Positions 1 to 8,130 of a stretch of DNA of 17,620 nucleotides are shown piece by piece; the stretch's first letter is position 1, and each line of letters starts with the position of its first letter. Origin of the DNA: Beroe ovata (lineage: Eukaryota; Ctenophora; Nuda; Beroida; Beroidae); NCBI GenBank assembly GCA_946803715.1, contig CAMPET010000505.1, forward strand, positions 4,358-21,977, read 5' to 3'. A program made the translations under genes and the position numbers. The notes below the pieces were generated by a model. That model was given only the letters and a program-made list of their open reading frames with translations. It was not told where the DNA came from and did no database searches.

Positions 1-114
1 GGGGCACTGAATTGCAAAGATATTAGGCGTTCGCGCGCGACGTTATTGTGCGAAAATTTGATTACGAACGGAATGTTGCGGAATAAATCAAATCATGCGT
101 GCCTTTGATATTTG
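1..114 (+). CDS. Partial open frame entering from the left edge
   Basis: Frame 1 is open from the first base to a TGA at 112-114 (37 codons, includes ATLLCENLITNGM); the other two plus frames close within 30 nt. Plus-strand AATAAA strings occur at 82-87 and 279-284, the second placed well for a poly(A) signal after this stop. It could be the last exon of a gene convergent with RAG1L. In ProtoRAG elements the convergent neighbour is RAG2L, but these residues show neither kelch nor PHD motifs, so no identity is claimed. A 37-codon open run can arise by chance. Confidence 0.25.
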
Positions 115-278
115 ATTCCTGCGGTTTGGAGCCAGTATTGTATGCAATACTTAGATCATTGATATGGTGGATTGCATTTGCATCGTCTGTCATCATAATC
201 GTACATAGACTCTATGATAGAGTTAGAGTCAGACATAATCAAATGGCCTGGTCTGCGTCTTAGTTCCCCACAAGCGCA

Positions 279-284
279 ATAAAA
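279..284 (+). promoter_or_regulatory. Possible polyadenylation signal AATAAA
   Basis: An AATAAA hexamer 165 nt after the stop of the left-edge plus-strand open frame. Its meaning depends on that frame being a real terminal exon; the hexamer is common by chance in AT-rich DNA. Confidence 0.2.
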
Positions 285-547
285 CGACCATGTGATCATC
301 ATTTCCTACGTATTTCTTACTCATTCTTAATCTTATCGAATATGATACAATTACAAATACAAAAATTGATATCATCACTCAATCATCACAAATAATGAAT
401 CACAATGGAATCTTAGAATCACTATTAGCTTTGACATGGGACATGCATCAATTGTATCTCGCATGCAATAGTTATCATATTCATAGTACTAGAAGTCCTG
501 AACCACAGTACACAAGTGATCTCATGCTCTTAGTCAATAGCTATAAT

Positions 548-901
548 TCATTTGCTATGAACAGTAGCTTTGTTCAGAGCAGGAGCTACTTTTGCGACTT
601 CAGGGTACTTTTCCACTGTGATTCTGTGGTACAGCTCCTGATAGGGAACTTGATTGTAGTACAATCAATCAGCAGCAAACCAGGAATTAAAATGACGATT
701 CATTGAATCGTCATGAATCATTCAATTTCATGAATCACTACTGTTTTTATAGTTGTTCTATTGTGATAATCAATGTACCTTCCTCTGTTTCTTCTTGTTG
801 AATGACTTGTTGATGATATGACACGCTTCCAACTGGAGAACCTGGTGCGTGTTTATCAGATTCTTCTCCAGATTTCCTGAGAGTCAATGTGTCATAAGCG
901 G
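548..901 (-). CDS. RAG1L: RAG1L exons 18 and 19: variable linker and C-terminal helix
   Basis: Exon 18 (779-901) encodes about 41 polar residues (GEESDKHAPGSPVGS, then Gln/Glu-rich QQEETEE) not matched in vertebrate RAG1. Exon 19 (548-648) encodes YQELYHRITVEKYPEVAKVA and ends at a TGA at 548-550. That helix parallels the last helix of the RAG1 core (EDVLKHHWLYTSKYLQKF). Both junctions are phase 1. No exact AATAAA was seen downstream on the minus strand. A different exon 18 is possible, because this segment is divergent. Confidence 0.72.
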
Positions 902-3900
902 CTGTTACTTGACCAAAAAATATGGCCCCTCCCATAAACCATTAGATTTCTCTATTGTTTCCACTATGACTGTGTTTTATCATATTCGCAGAATACCACC
1001 AGACCTCTAAAAGCCTGGAACTTCCGTATGTTCCTCCCCCTACCCATCACCATTTCCAGGCCATCCTCCGACAACGACTTGAGGCCACGAGAGTCGTTCT
1101 CTTCTATCCACTGCCATGAGTGGAACAGCACCTAAACATATAAAATATTGAAATAGTAGTGAGTTAAGTATCAAAAGTATTGATCGAGCCCGTGAAATTC
1201 AATACAATCTGTCTCCCGGTACTCACGGTGTGAAGAGTCGGAGTGAAGCGGAAGAATCTCATCTTCTGAGTGATGAAAATCAGTAACTGTCTCGTGAGGA
1301 ACTGATATTCTTTGATGTTGATTTTCTCATCACTGTTCAGAAGCTGAAATCATTATAATTATAGTACTATGTAGACCGTACTTCCGTTATAGATGATGTG
1401 CTATAGTTTCGTAATATTGGTAGAACTCGACATTCGTGACCCCTCCCCGTTCTCTATAATTATCTTTATCGTTACGTACAGTCAAGACCAAGAACATCTT
1501 ATCCAAGAGTTCTTTGATGATTGGTCTATATTTGGCGTTCTTCATGCATCTGCTGATGGAATCACTGTTTTGGAAGAACGCCTTGGCTTGGTTTCCTACA
1601 AAGTCACAGATTATCATTATATAATTATCGTCGCATATTATAATCGTCACAAGGAACTATCAATAATCTGAATAGGGCATTCATGGAAACCAGTATTGAA
1701 TAATGAGTATGACTATGTTGTGATACATAAATATAAATTCCATAATTACCTACTAATCCACCACCAGTATTCCCAAGACCAATGTGTCGCACAGTTATTC
1801 CCGTTCTCCGTTTGATTCGATTTGCCATCCGCTTGAAACCTTTGTCAAGCTGTTTCTTCGACTTAGATGGCAAATTGGAGATAGGGCTCAGCTTCTCGAA
1901 TCCCTCTACGCTATGGATTGGTTGTGATATTGATTTCGATGATTTCATTACTGTTGAATATTGTTCGAACTGTTGATGGGTCAGGGTGGAGACGAATTTC
2001 ATTTCGACACTTACAATTCGATCTTAGCCATGTGATTGACCATTGTGCGACAGCAATTGATCCAGGAATGAAGTACTGTCATACTGTCCAATACAGTGAG
2101 AGGTTTCTCAGTAAAGTACTTCCTCGTGGCGGCCGATTTGTACAGGCTGAAAAAACAAAGATTTAAAGAAATTTATCTCTATTCCTTATCCAATGGAAAG
2201 TTAAACAGTGAAAAGTTATGCAATCATTTAATCCGAAATACTAAAAAACTACAGAATATTTGTAGAGTGTACATCAAAGATATTAAACGGACGTACTTAT
2301 CGTGTGCATATTTCATGTACACGTTCTCTAGAGTCTGCTTCGCTTTTGCGCAGTCATAAAACATCTCGTGTACCTGTGGGAGTTTCAGTTGCAGTTCGAC
2401 TTTACGATAACGGAGGTTCATTCATTCTTGTTATGGTGATTCACTCTGACTCATTAAGATATCTCTAAAGTATAGAATCACACACCCCTCGATCCTTTCA
2501 TGTGCATTGTATAAATAGCCCAGTCCAACACACTGACACATGATTATTGATAAAAGTTTTGTCGACTGATCAGTGATGAAATGATCAATTGAATATTTAT
2601 ATTGTCAAACTAATTTACCACTGGCAGAGCTCTAGAGGGATCTTTAGGCCGTGCACACCAATATTCGGAGATGTGCCAGTCACAGTGAATACAGTGTGCA
2701 CCAGCCCGGCCAGACAGAATACCCCTCAACTTGCCATCAATCATGGATCGCTTAATGTTGAATGACACGTTGAGGTCCTTGCTGGCACCAGAGTCGTCTG
2801 TGCACTTGATGATCATCGCCGTCTGGTTCTTCGGGTACCTTGAATTGAACGAAAATGACAGATGATACAAAATATTCATAAATGCAGATTCGAATGTTTG
2901 CAGGTTCTGTAAAGTGTTATATCTATCACACATTATTTTGCACTTTTATTCAGATGAAGAATTGCAAGATTCATATCGGCCTAAACTCACAGCTCCATCA
3001 GTTCTTCGCATAATTCATAGTCCTCCTTTGATAGCACCAGGGCCAGTGGTTCTATCGAGAAGTTCGAATTCGGATACGGATTACGCCAAATTACTTTCGG
3101 CTTATCCTGTGATTAAACATGTTATATACTTGAGTACAATAAGACTGGTATTGATATAATTTTGTACAATGCCACGATCTAGTACTCCTGCCCTGGCCGT
3201 AGCTTTAAGAATAGTTACAGTGATCATGGCCCGTATAGGAGGTCAGCCCTTCTCATCGACGGCAAATTCATGCTTAATCGACTATTTCTAAACCCTTATG
3301 ATAGGTATCCCACACGGCCTTTTTTGCAATTTATCGACCACACCCTTATCCGGACTAGTTCATATCAATCGGTGCCCATAATCATTATTTATGTATATAA
3401 ACAAGAACTGCATATTATAATGAATTTAAATGGAGGGTATTCAAACATTGCTCACTGACTTACCGGGTCTGAGGTGTCGATGATATCCAAGACACAATAG
3501 CCCATAGTCACCATCTTTCTCAGTTTCTCTTTGATATGGATCTGGTTGCCAGCCCCATCCAGTCCGTCTTTGATGTTGAGCTGGATGCAATCAACGTCAT
3601 CAGGAATGAGGCCAGCAACACTCATGTTCTTGGTGACTGCAAGTACATCAATAAGATAAGAATGCAATATGAAGATTGTCAAGATGATAAACAGTAGTGA
3701 TTTCTGTCGGAAAATATCTACGCATCCGATCGAAGTTATATAATACCTTTTCTCAGTGAATCAGGATACGTAACATGGGCCATTGTGTTGACAGTTCTTC
3801 CCTTGATAACCTTAGGTCTGAAAAAGTTTTGATATTCGTATCACCAAATTTCTGTGTCTTTCGGCCGAAATGAGTAATTAAGAGTAATGAGATTATTATA

Positions 3901-6669
3901 GCCATTATTGTGTACCTTAGGAGTGTGAGACATATTTATGAGGGACAAAATTTGGGGACTTCGTCAGAGTCCCGATATTTTCACGCTACCAAAATCGTAG
4001 CCGCCACAGTAAATCCCTCAAATAACGTGGGAAACGTAATTTTTTGGACGTTAATTCGGCATCTATTGAAAAAGTCCCCATAATTTCGTTCCGGAATTTA
4101 GATCCGCATGAATATGTCTCTAAACTTCCTAAGGTATTAACATTGGACATAGGCTGCTCTGCAGCCTAAAATAGTTAATTATCAACTGTCACAACTGTGT
4201 GGCATATCTTCTGCATTGTGCATATTGTGACTAAGTCCATTGCACTACAATTATATGAGGATTTGAAGTGACGTAATTTATTCCCATCTATCATACCTTC
4301 CAATCTTGACTGGCGTTGTGATGCTCTCCTTGGTCTTGGCCAATTTAAATCTGCCAGGCAGGACAAACGCGGTATTTTCTGAGACAAACTTCCGCAATTT
4401 GTCTGTCTGTAGGTCTGATAGCCTGGCATGGACCTTGAAACTCTGCGAAAGGATTTCAAGTCATTTCTTAAACTGAATAATCACTTCATAACTTAAAAGT
4501 TTATTTACAATGCCTGATATTTCTCAATATCAACAGCTGTATGCTATGATATTTACCATCAACTTGAGTGGATCGATGAATTGCGGCTTAGGTTCCACTC
4601 TCTTCCGCACCATATCACAGTATACTCCGAATTTGTGATCCTTTTCCCGGAGCATCTCAGCGATGATATCCAGAGATTCCAGCTCTGTGCCGTCACCCAA
4701 CCCATCTTCCTTCATCATCTGTAAAATCATTGGGTTATATTTTGAGCTCAGATGTTTATGAACCAAACATTTGATCACTCCAGGAAATCGTGCTCATATT
4801 GCATGCCCAGATTGCATGCAGTCATCAATTGGCCTTTTGTGTGAGGATCATCATTATGTACGAAATTGGAGTGGAATTCAGTGCAATTGAATACGTTTCA
4901 GTACATATTGTTACCTGCGCTTGCCTATGAAAGTATGTTTAGTTGAAAAGCGAAAGAAGATATTCTTCAGCGGTCTCAAAAATTTTTTCGCCTTTTTTCA
5001 ATACTAGAGGGTGTGTCAAAAAATGAACAAGAGTGAACGTCCATATTGGAGTGAATAAGAATTGGAGTTTCCGGGCAAAATTTGGAAGTCTGATAGCTAT
5101 CGGGAATAAGTTTTTCTCACTAAAATTTCACGATCTTACCTCAAAATTGCTTGTGTCATCAGCAAAAAAACTGTCTTTTCAGTTATTATACATTTCTAAC
5201 GCTGTCTATAACTTCGGTCATGTTTAGAGCTCCACAAAGACAATAGCTGAAGGTTACTTTTGTCCAATAATTTTTGACAAACTCTGTATAATCCTTGTAA
5301 TAACCTCACTGAGAAAGTCAAGTGTTTTCATTGTATAATCTTTGATCCTTCGCAACTTCCCGGCTGGTGTAAGGCGCGAATATTTCTTCCTCTTAGGCGT
5401 TGGAGGCTTGATCTGAAGATAATTATATTTGTTCACACCTGTCAAACTTTTTAATGTTTATGTATAGATACTTAGCGAGAAAGCGTGACAGTGAGATAAC
5501 ACGATTTATGATGCCTTCCAGAAAAGATATAGCTATTATGGTGATATTTGCCTATAACAACCTCTCAACGACACCTACCTTCTTCCTCCTGTCCCTGACT
5601 TGCACCACTACTGGTACTACTGGCAGCCTTACAATCACCTCTTCTTGATCGACCGTTTTCTTGCGTTTCACTGCCTCGTTCAATCGTCTGATCTGCATGT
5701 AACTTTGAAGTAATTTTTGAAATGTATGCATTGCAGAGTGCATATATATCTAGCGCATTCTTTTATAGCAGAAGTTGATGAAGTATAACTATACCTACAG
5801 CTGTTTTGATAATTGAGTTCCGGTACTAACCGATCGATTCACTGTCTTCTCGTGTGAATTATCGTACTGTAGCTGGAGCGACTCTTCCTCAAAAACTTCC
5901 CTTGTTATCTCTTCGAGGAGTTTAGCTCCAGTCTCTTTGAAGCCAATTTTGGTCCTAGCACGTTCGAGATCACGTATCTTTATCTCATGGAGTGGGGCCA
6001 TTTCTCTTCGGGGTGTGGAGAAAACTTCGTTTGAAGTCTCAGCATCTTCATCGTGGTCATCTGTGAGCTGGTTCCCGGATGCATCTGGAGTACATAGGGC
6101 CGCCCTATCAGTACCAGAAGAATGTTCGTCCACATCACAGTCATATCTTGCGTCCAGCCTGGTCCTCTTGGCAGCACCTATTAACATCAAATTCAATCGT
6201 GAAAAATATGTTCAATTATGTGATTACCAGGTCAAATGTGAGAACTGATGCATCAGGTCACTTATTCACTAACGTTTCGCAATTCACTCACGTTTCGATG
6301 CGAAATCCTGCCTTGGAAAGAAGTCAGATAGTCCCAGTACTGTTGACATTCCAGGCGGAGTTGAAGCCACTGGGGTTTTTCTTGGTAATCCAGAGGAGCG
6401 TGGAGTTTCGCAGATTCTCTCGTCATCTGCAATAAGCATGTTATACATATGAATGAAATAGAATTCTTATCTTAGCTGATACACGCCTACAAATATAAGA
6501 TGATATCAGATACATACGGATACCAACCGCTATCTTCGGCTGAATCATCGGATTTGGAGGAGATATCCGAATCATCTTCTGTTCGCTCAGAATTGTAGCA
6601 GGGTTCAGAGTCCGAGGAGATAGTATCCTCTGAACTGAATGCGAGATCAGAGTCTGAACTCATGGTCAT
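548..6669 (-). CDS. RAG1L: RAG1-like recombinase/transposase, 19-exon gene
   Basis: Predicted 895-residue protein of the RAG1/Transib DDE recombinase superfamily; in known members it cuts DNA by nicking and hairpin formation, normally with a RAG2-type partner, in the nucleus. Seen: 19 open exons joined by GT-AG introns whose phases all match, totalling 2,688 nt including the stop, with no frameshift or internal stop. By manual comparison with vertebrate RAG1, the catalytic D, D and E fall at residues 435, 539 and 801, giving spacings (104 and 262) close to those of RAG1 (108 and 254). C554/C557 and H778/H783 match the zinc ligands. Order: acidic N-terminus, NLS-like basic cluster, nonamer-binding-like segment, dimerisation-like helices, RNase H-fold core, C-terminal helix. 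It is shorter than vertebrate RAG1 (about 1,040 residues) and lacks a visible RING finger. A Transib transposase is the main alternative, but those genes are usually intron-poor. The weakest joins are after exons 1, 5 and 13. Confidence 0.87.
1005..1343 (-). CDS. RAG1L: RAG1L exons 16 and 17: H-x4-H and catalytic glutamate
   Basis: Exon 16 (1227-1343) reads EYQFLTRQLLIFITQKM and ends in PTLHT. Exon 17 (1005-1131) opens VLFHSW, so the splice junction falls inside an H-x4-H pair equivalent to H937/H942 of vertebrate RAG1. Eighteen residues further on, SLSEDGLE carries the Glu (codon 1066-1068, residue 801) that matches E962 in the RAG1 segment WASEGNES. The basic tail RGRNIRKFQAF parallels NKLFRRFRKM. 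The donor after exon 16 is GTGAGT. Read without splicing after exon 17, the frame stops 54 nt later. Confidence 0.9.
1480..2373 (-). CDS. RAG1L: RAG1L exons 12-15: RNase H-core insertion and zinc-binding region
   Basis: Exons at 2297-2373, 2015-2146, 1750-1910 and 1480-1595. Exon 13 reads EKPLTVLDSMTVLHSWIN, parallel to the RAG1 stretch KPFIETVPSIDALHCDIGN. Exon 14 reads SKKQLDKGFKRMANRIKRR, parallel to the KERKRWQATLDKHLRKKM helix. Exon 15 reads GNQAKAFF then YRPIIKELLDKMF, parallel to GNFARKLM and RHEALRELMDLYLKM. Exon 13 has an excellent acceptor (CTTTGTTTTTTCAG). The exon 14 acceptor (CCATAG) is weak but is the only one near that restores frame. Confidence 0.82.
2619..3106 (-). CDS. RAG1L: RAG1L exons 10 and 11: second catalytic aspartate and C-x2-C
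   Basis: Exon 10 (2991-3106) reads PNSNFSIEPLALVLSKED, strikingly like PNSELCCKPLCLMLADES of vertebrate RAG1. Exon 11 (2619-2838) carries NIKRSMIDGKL, whose Asp (codon 2736-2738, residue 539) matches D708. It is followed by HCIHCDW, matching the first half of the RAG1 zinc site (CTLCD; Cys codons 2691-2693 and 2682-2684). The pair joins in phase 2 across GTGAGT and an AG acceptor. Confidence 0.9.
3464..3817 (-). CDS. RAG1L: RAG1L exons 8 and 9: first catalytic aspartate
   Basis: Exon 8 (3747-3817) and exon 9 (3464-3636) join in phase 1. Exon 9 reads CIQLNIKDGLDGAGNQ, aligning with VVVKESCDGMGD around D600 of vertebrate RAG1; the catalytic Asp codon is at 3557-3559 (residue 435). The strand after it (MGYCVLDIID) matches the RAG1 strand FSFTIMKITI. 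The exon 9 donor is a consensus GTAAGT. This is the first beta-strand unit of the RNase H fold that binds the catalytic metal ions. Confidence 0.88.
3915..4134. mobile_element. 220-bp TA-flanked inverted-repeat element (MITE) in RAG1L intron 7
   Basis: The left end reads CCTTAGGAGTGTGAGACATA. The right end, read on the other strand, begins CCTTAGGA and continues with GAGACATATTCATG against left GAGACATATTTATG, with a small insertion. A second matched block (GGGGACTT) lies further in. Both ends are flanked by TA (3913-3914 and 4135-4136), the target duplication of Tc1/mariner-type elements. It is too short to encode a transposase. It sits between RAG1L exons 7 and 8, in the second-longest intron. 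Confidence 0.75.
4297..4718 (-). CDS. RAG1L: RAG1L exons 6 and 7: dimerisation/DNA-binding-like region
   Basis: Exon 6 (4557-4718, 54 codons, phase 0/0) has the pattern ESLDIIAEMLREKDHKFG then VYCDMVRKRV. This matches the family habit of an acidic helix, a short turn and 'Y..ir'-type residues just before the catalytic core. Exon 7 (4297-4442) contains FVLPGRFKLAKT, comparable to VLLPGYHHFEW of vertebrate RAG1. Exon 7 is also open in a second frame, but only the chosen frame matches the phases of exons 6 and 8. Confidence 0.8.
5007..5286. mobile_element. 280-bp TA-flanked inverted-repeat element (MITE) in RAG1L intron 5
   Basis: The left end reads GAGGGTGTGTCAAAAAATGA; the right end on the other strand reads CAGAGTTTGTCAAAAATTAT, followed by a second matched block (AAGAGTGAACGTCC against AAAAGTAACCTTC). 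TA flanks both ends (5005-5006 and 5287-5288), suggesting a Tc1/mariner-type MITE of a different family from the one at 3915. It lies in the longest RAG1L intron, 17 bp from the proposed donor end of exon 5, so a transcript that missed that donor would run into it. Confidence 0.7.
5305..5692 (-). CDS. RAG1L: RAG1L exons 4 and 5: basic nonamer-binding-like segment
   Basis: Exon 4 (5579-5692) and exon 5 (5305-5412) join in phase 0. Across the junction the protein reads RDRRKKIKPPTPKRKKYSR and continues LTPAGKLRRIKDYT. This resembles the start of the RAG1 nonamer-binding domain, where a GRPR AT-hook-like motif is followed by an LTRRAQKHRLREL helix. The Arg/Lys/Pro-rich stretch would contact the minor groove if the comparison holds. 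Exon 5 probably ends at a GTTATT donor (5304), giving a smooth join LDFLSE to MMKEDG in exon 6. Otherwise the frame runs 47 nt further, into the adjacent inverted-repeat element. Confidence 0.7.
5831..6177 (-). CDS. RAG1L: RAG1L exon 3: long charged N-terminal exon
   Basis: 347 nt, the longest exon. It begins with the second half of the basic NLS-like cluster (AAKRTRL), continues through an acidic stretch (LTDDHDEDAE) and ends in a helix-like, glutamate-rich segment (KLLEEITREVFEEESLQLQ). There is no Cys/His array of RING or zinc-finger type, unlike the N-terminus of vertebrate RAG1. The donor is GTTAGT, phase 0. Confidence 0.75.
6292..6426 (-). CDS. RAG1L: RAG1L exon 2: Pro/Thr/Ser-rich linker
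   Basis: Strong acceptor (CTTATTGCAG) and strong donor (GTGAGT). Two frames are open. The chosen frame enters and leaves in phase 1, matching exon 1 and exon 3; it reads TPRSSGLPRKTPVASTPPGM and joins exon 3 as FASKRAAKRTR, a basic cluster resembling a nuclear localisation signal. The other open frame is phase 0/0 and cannot join exon 3 in phase. Confidence 0.65.
6528..6669 (-). CDS. RAG1L: RAG1L exon 1: acidic serine-rich N-terminus
   Basis: Starts at an ATG at 6667-6669, with a second ATG two codons later. It encodes 47 residues dominated by Ser, Asp and Glu (runs such as SSDSDL and SDDSAEDS), so it is probably disordered. The frame is open further upstream, so the true start or a 5' UTR intron could lie to the right. 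The donor at 6527 (GTTGGT) is weak, but it is the only one whose phase fits exon 2; a better-looking GTATGT 7 nt further on has the wrong phase. Donors beginning GTT occur elsewhere in this gene. Confidence 0.6.
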
Positions 6670-6759
6670 TGAATATCCTGCTCGATAAGATATCTTGTGA
6701 TTATGTGAGTAAGGTATTAATATATTGATTATGATAGTTTTAGCGGTCAATGACTGCTT

Positions 6760-7207
6760 CGCCAAGGCCCCCTAATATTTGCCACTTCTTAACCCCTTTT
6801 CGCCCCATTCTTGCCCCCTTTGTGCCCCATATTTGCCCTCTTTTGCCCGGTGCGCAGATGCGTGCCCCAAGGCCGCCAACTTTTTGCCCCCTTCTGGAAG
6901 GCAAGGGTGCAGCTGTACCCTTGCTTTCCCCCTTTTGTGCAACCAATTGTCCCCTTCTTTACAGACGCGAGCTCCAGCTTCTTTTGGCTCCTTATCTATA
7001 TTAACTCTTAGTCATTAATTGTCCACCTTTTCCAATCTCCCTGATTTGAACCCTCTCTAGATAAGTGGCAAGAGGGAGCGAAATAAGGGCAAAAAGAGGG
7101 CACGCAATGGACAGAAATATGGGTAATTTGTGAACACGTGGTCAAGACACGGGGCACGAAGAGGGCAAGAAGATGGCACGCTTTGGCTTAAGGGGAATTC
7201 GGCGGGG
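6760..7207. mobile_element. Foldback-like long imperfect inverted repeat
   Basis: The left half (about 6760-6960) is rich in TGCCCC and TTGCCC blocks. The right half (about 7060-7207) is rich in GGGCA and GGGGCA blocks. Read on the opposite strand, the right half gives TTCTTGCCCTCTTCGTGCCC, close to left TTCTTGCCCCCTTTGTGCCC, and the outer ends also match (GCCGAATTCCCCTTAA against GCCAAGGCCCCCTAA). The spacer is about 100 bp. This is a diverged foldback transposon or MITE-like element; no target duplication was found. It lies about 90 bp upstream of the RAG1L start, so it may overlap the promoter. Short open frames inside it follow from the C-rich composition. Confidence 0.6.
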
Positions 7208-8130
7208 TAGAAATTGCTCGAGCAACCCTGTTTAGAAAGAAGTCAATGATTGCTCGGGCAAGAGCATTTGCTCTTCAGAGCTTCAGGTTTTAGAAACTGA
7301 TCCAAGTCATCAATCGTCAAGTTTCATCAAACGTTCAGTACCTACTGCGAAATCCGAAAACAGAGACGATCACCGACAGCTTGATTGTGTAAGTGGACCG
7401 TGATTCTTCTGAAAATAACGAATTTATTTCAACCAATCAATTTCTAGAATGGAGACAATTCGATTCCATGATTGCAGCTTTTGCTTTCAATATCCGTGAT
7501 ACTATGATATCACGACGATATTACCCACGCGATGCCATCCATGATATAAGCATATAGAGATCGAACTAAGTTGCGGCTTCACTGTTTCTGCAAAATTTGA
7601 TTTGATCGAATCAAAAACACCTCCTTAAATTCGATCAACTCCAAAATGTGCTCACGTAGTGACCGCAATCTGATTCACGCAAACCGTGACATAGGTATCT
7701 CCCTGAACAGTGGAAGCAGTGAGAAATAATAAAGATTCGGTGCATTCCGTGCCGCACCCATATTCTTAATTTTAACCGAGTTGAACTGAAAACGGAGGTC
7801 TACAGCATGAGCATTGTGTTATGCTGTATTCAATATAAACATATTGTTGAGGCAATGACATATGGGAACGCGTTATATTACGCCAAATTGCACCTTACAT
7901 GCGCCCTGATAATCACTTAGCTTGACTAAAACGGCATTGCGCCAAACAATATGAGAACTCAAAATGCGGAATCGGGTTTTGGCAATCATAATGATAATGA
8001 TGTCCATCAGTGGGGGACATGCTGATGAAGGGTGCAAAACTATAAACTGCAACGCTTATCATCAAACAGTCACCCTGGCTATTGATCGGGAGATTCACTG
8101 CGGGTTTTCATCGCATCAGTCACTTGCCAG
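7208..8130. other. Intergenic stretch without a supported gene
   Basis: Holds a 12-bp perfect palindrome TTGCTCGAGCAA at 7214-7225, a variant copy TGCTCGGGCA at 7251-7260 and a hairpin AGAGCA-TT-TGCTCT at 7261-7274, all within 60 bp. A plus-strand 84-codon open frame from 7964 begins with a hydrophobic, signal-peptide-like stretch but has no splice or family support. Nothing else was recognised. Confidence 0.5.

Noticed and set aside
1005-1005. RAG1L ending by read-through past exon 17 at the stop 54 nt later
   Set aside because: It would lose the conserved last helix, whereas splicing to exons 18 and 19 restores it with matching phases.
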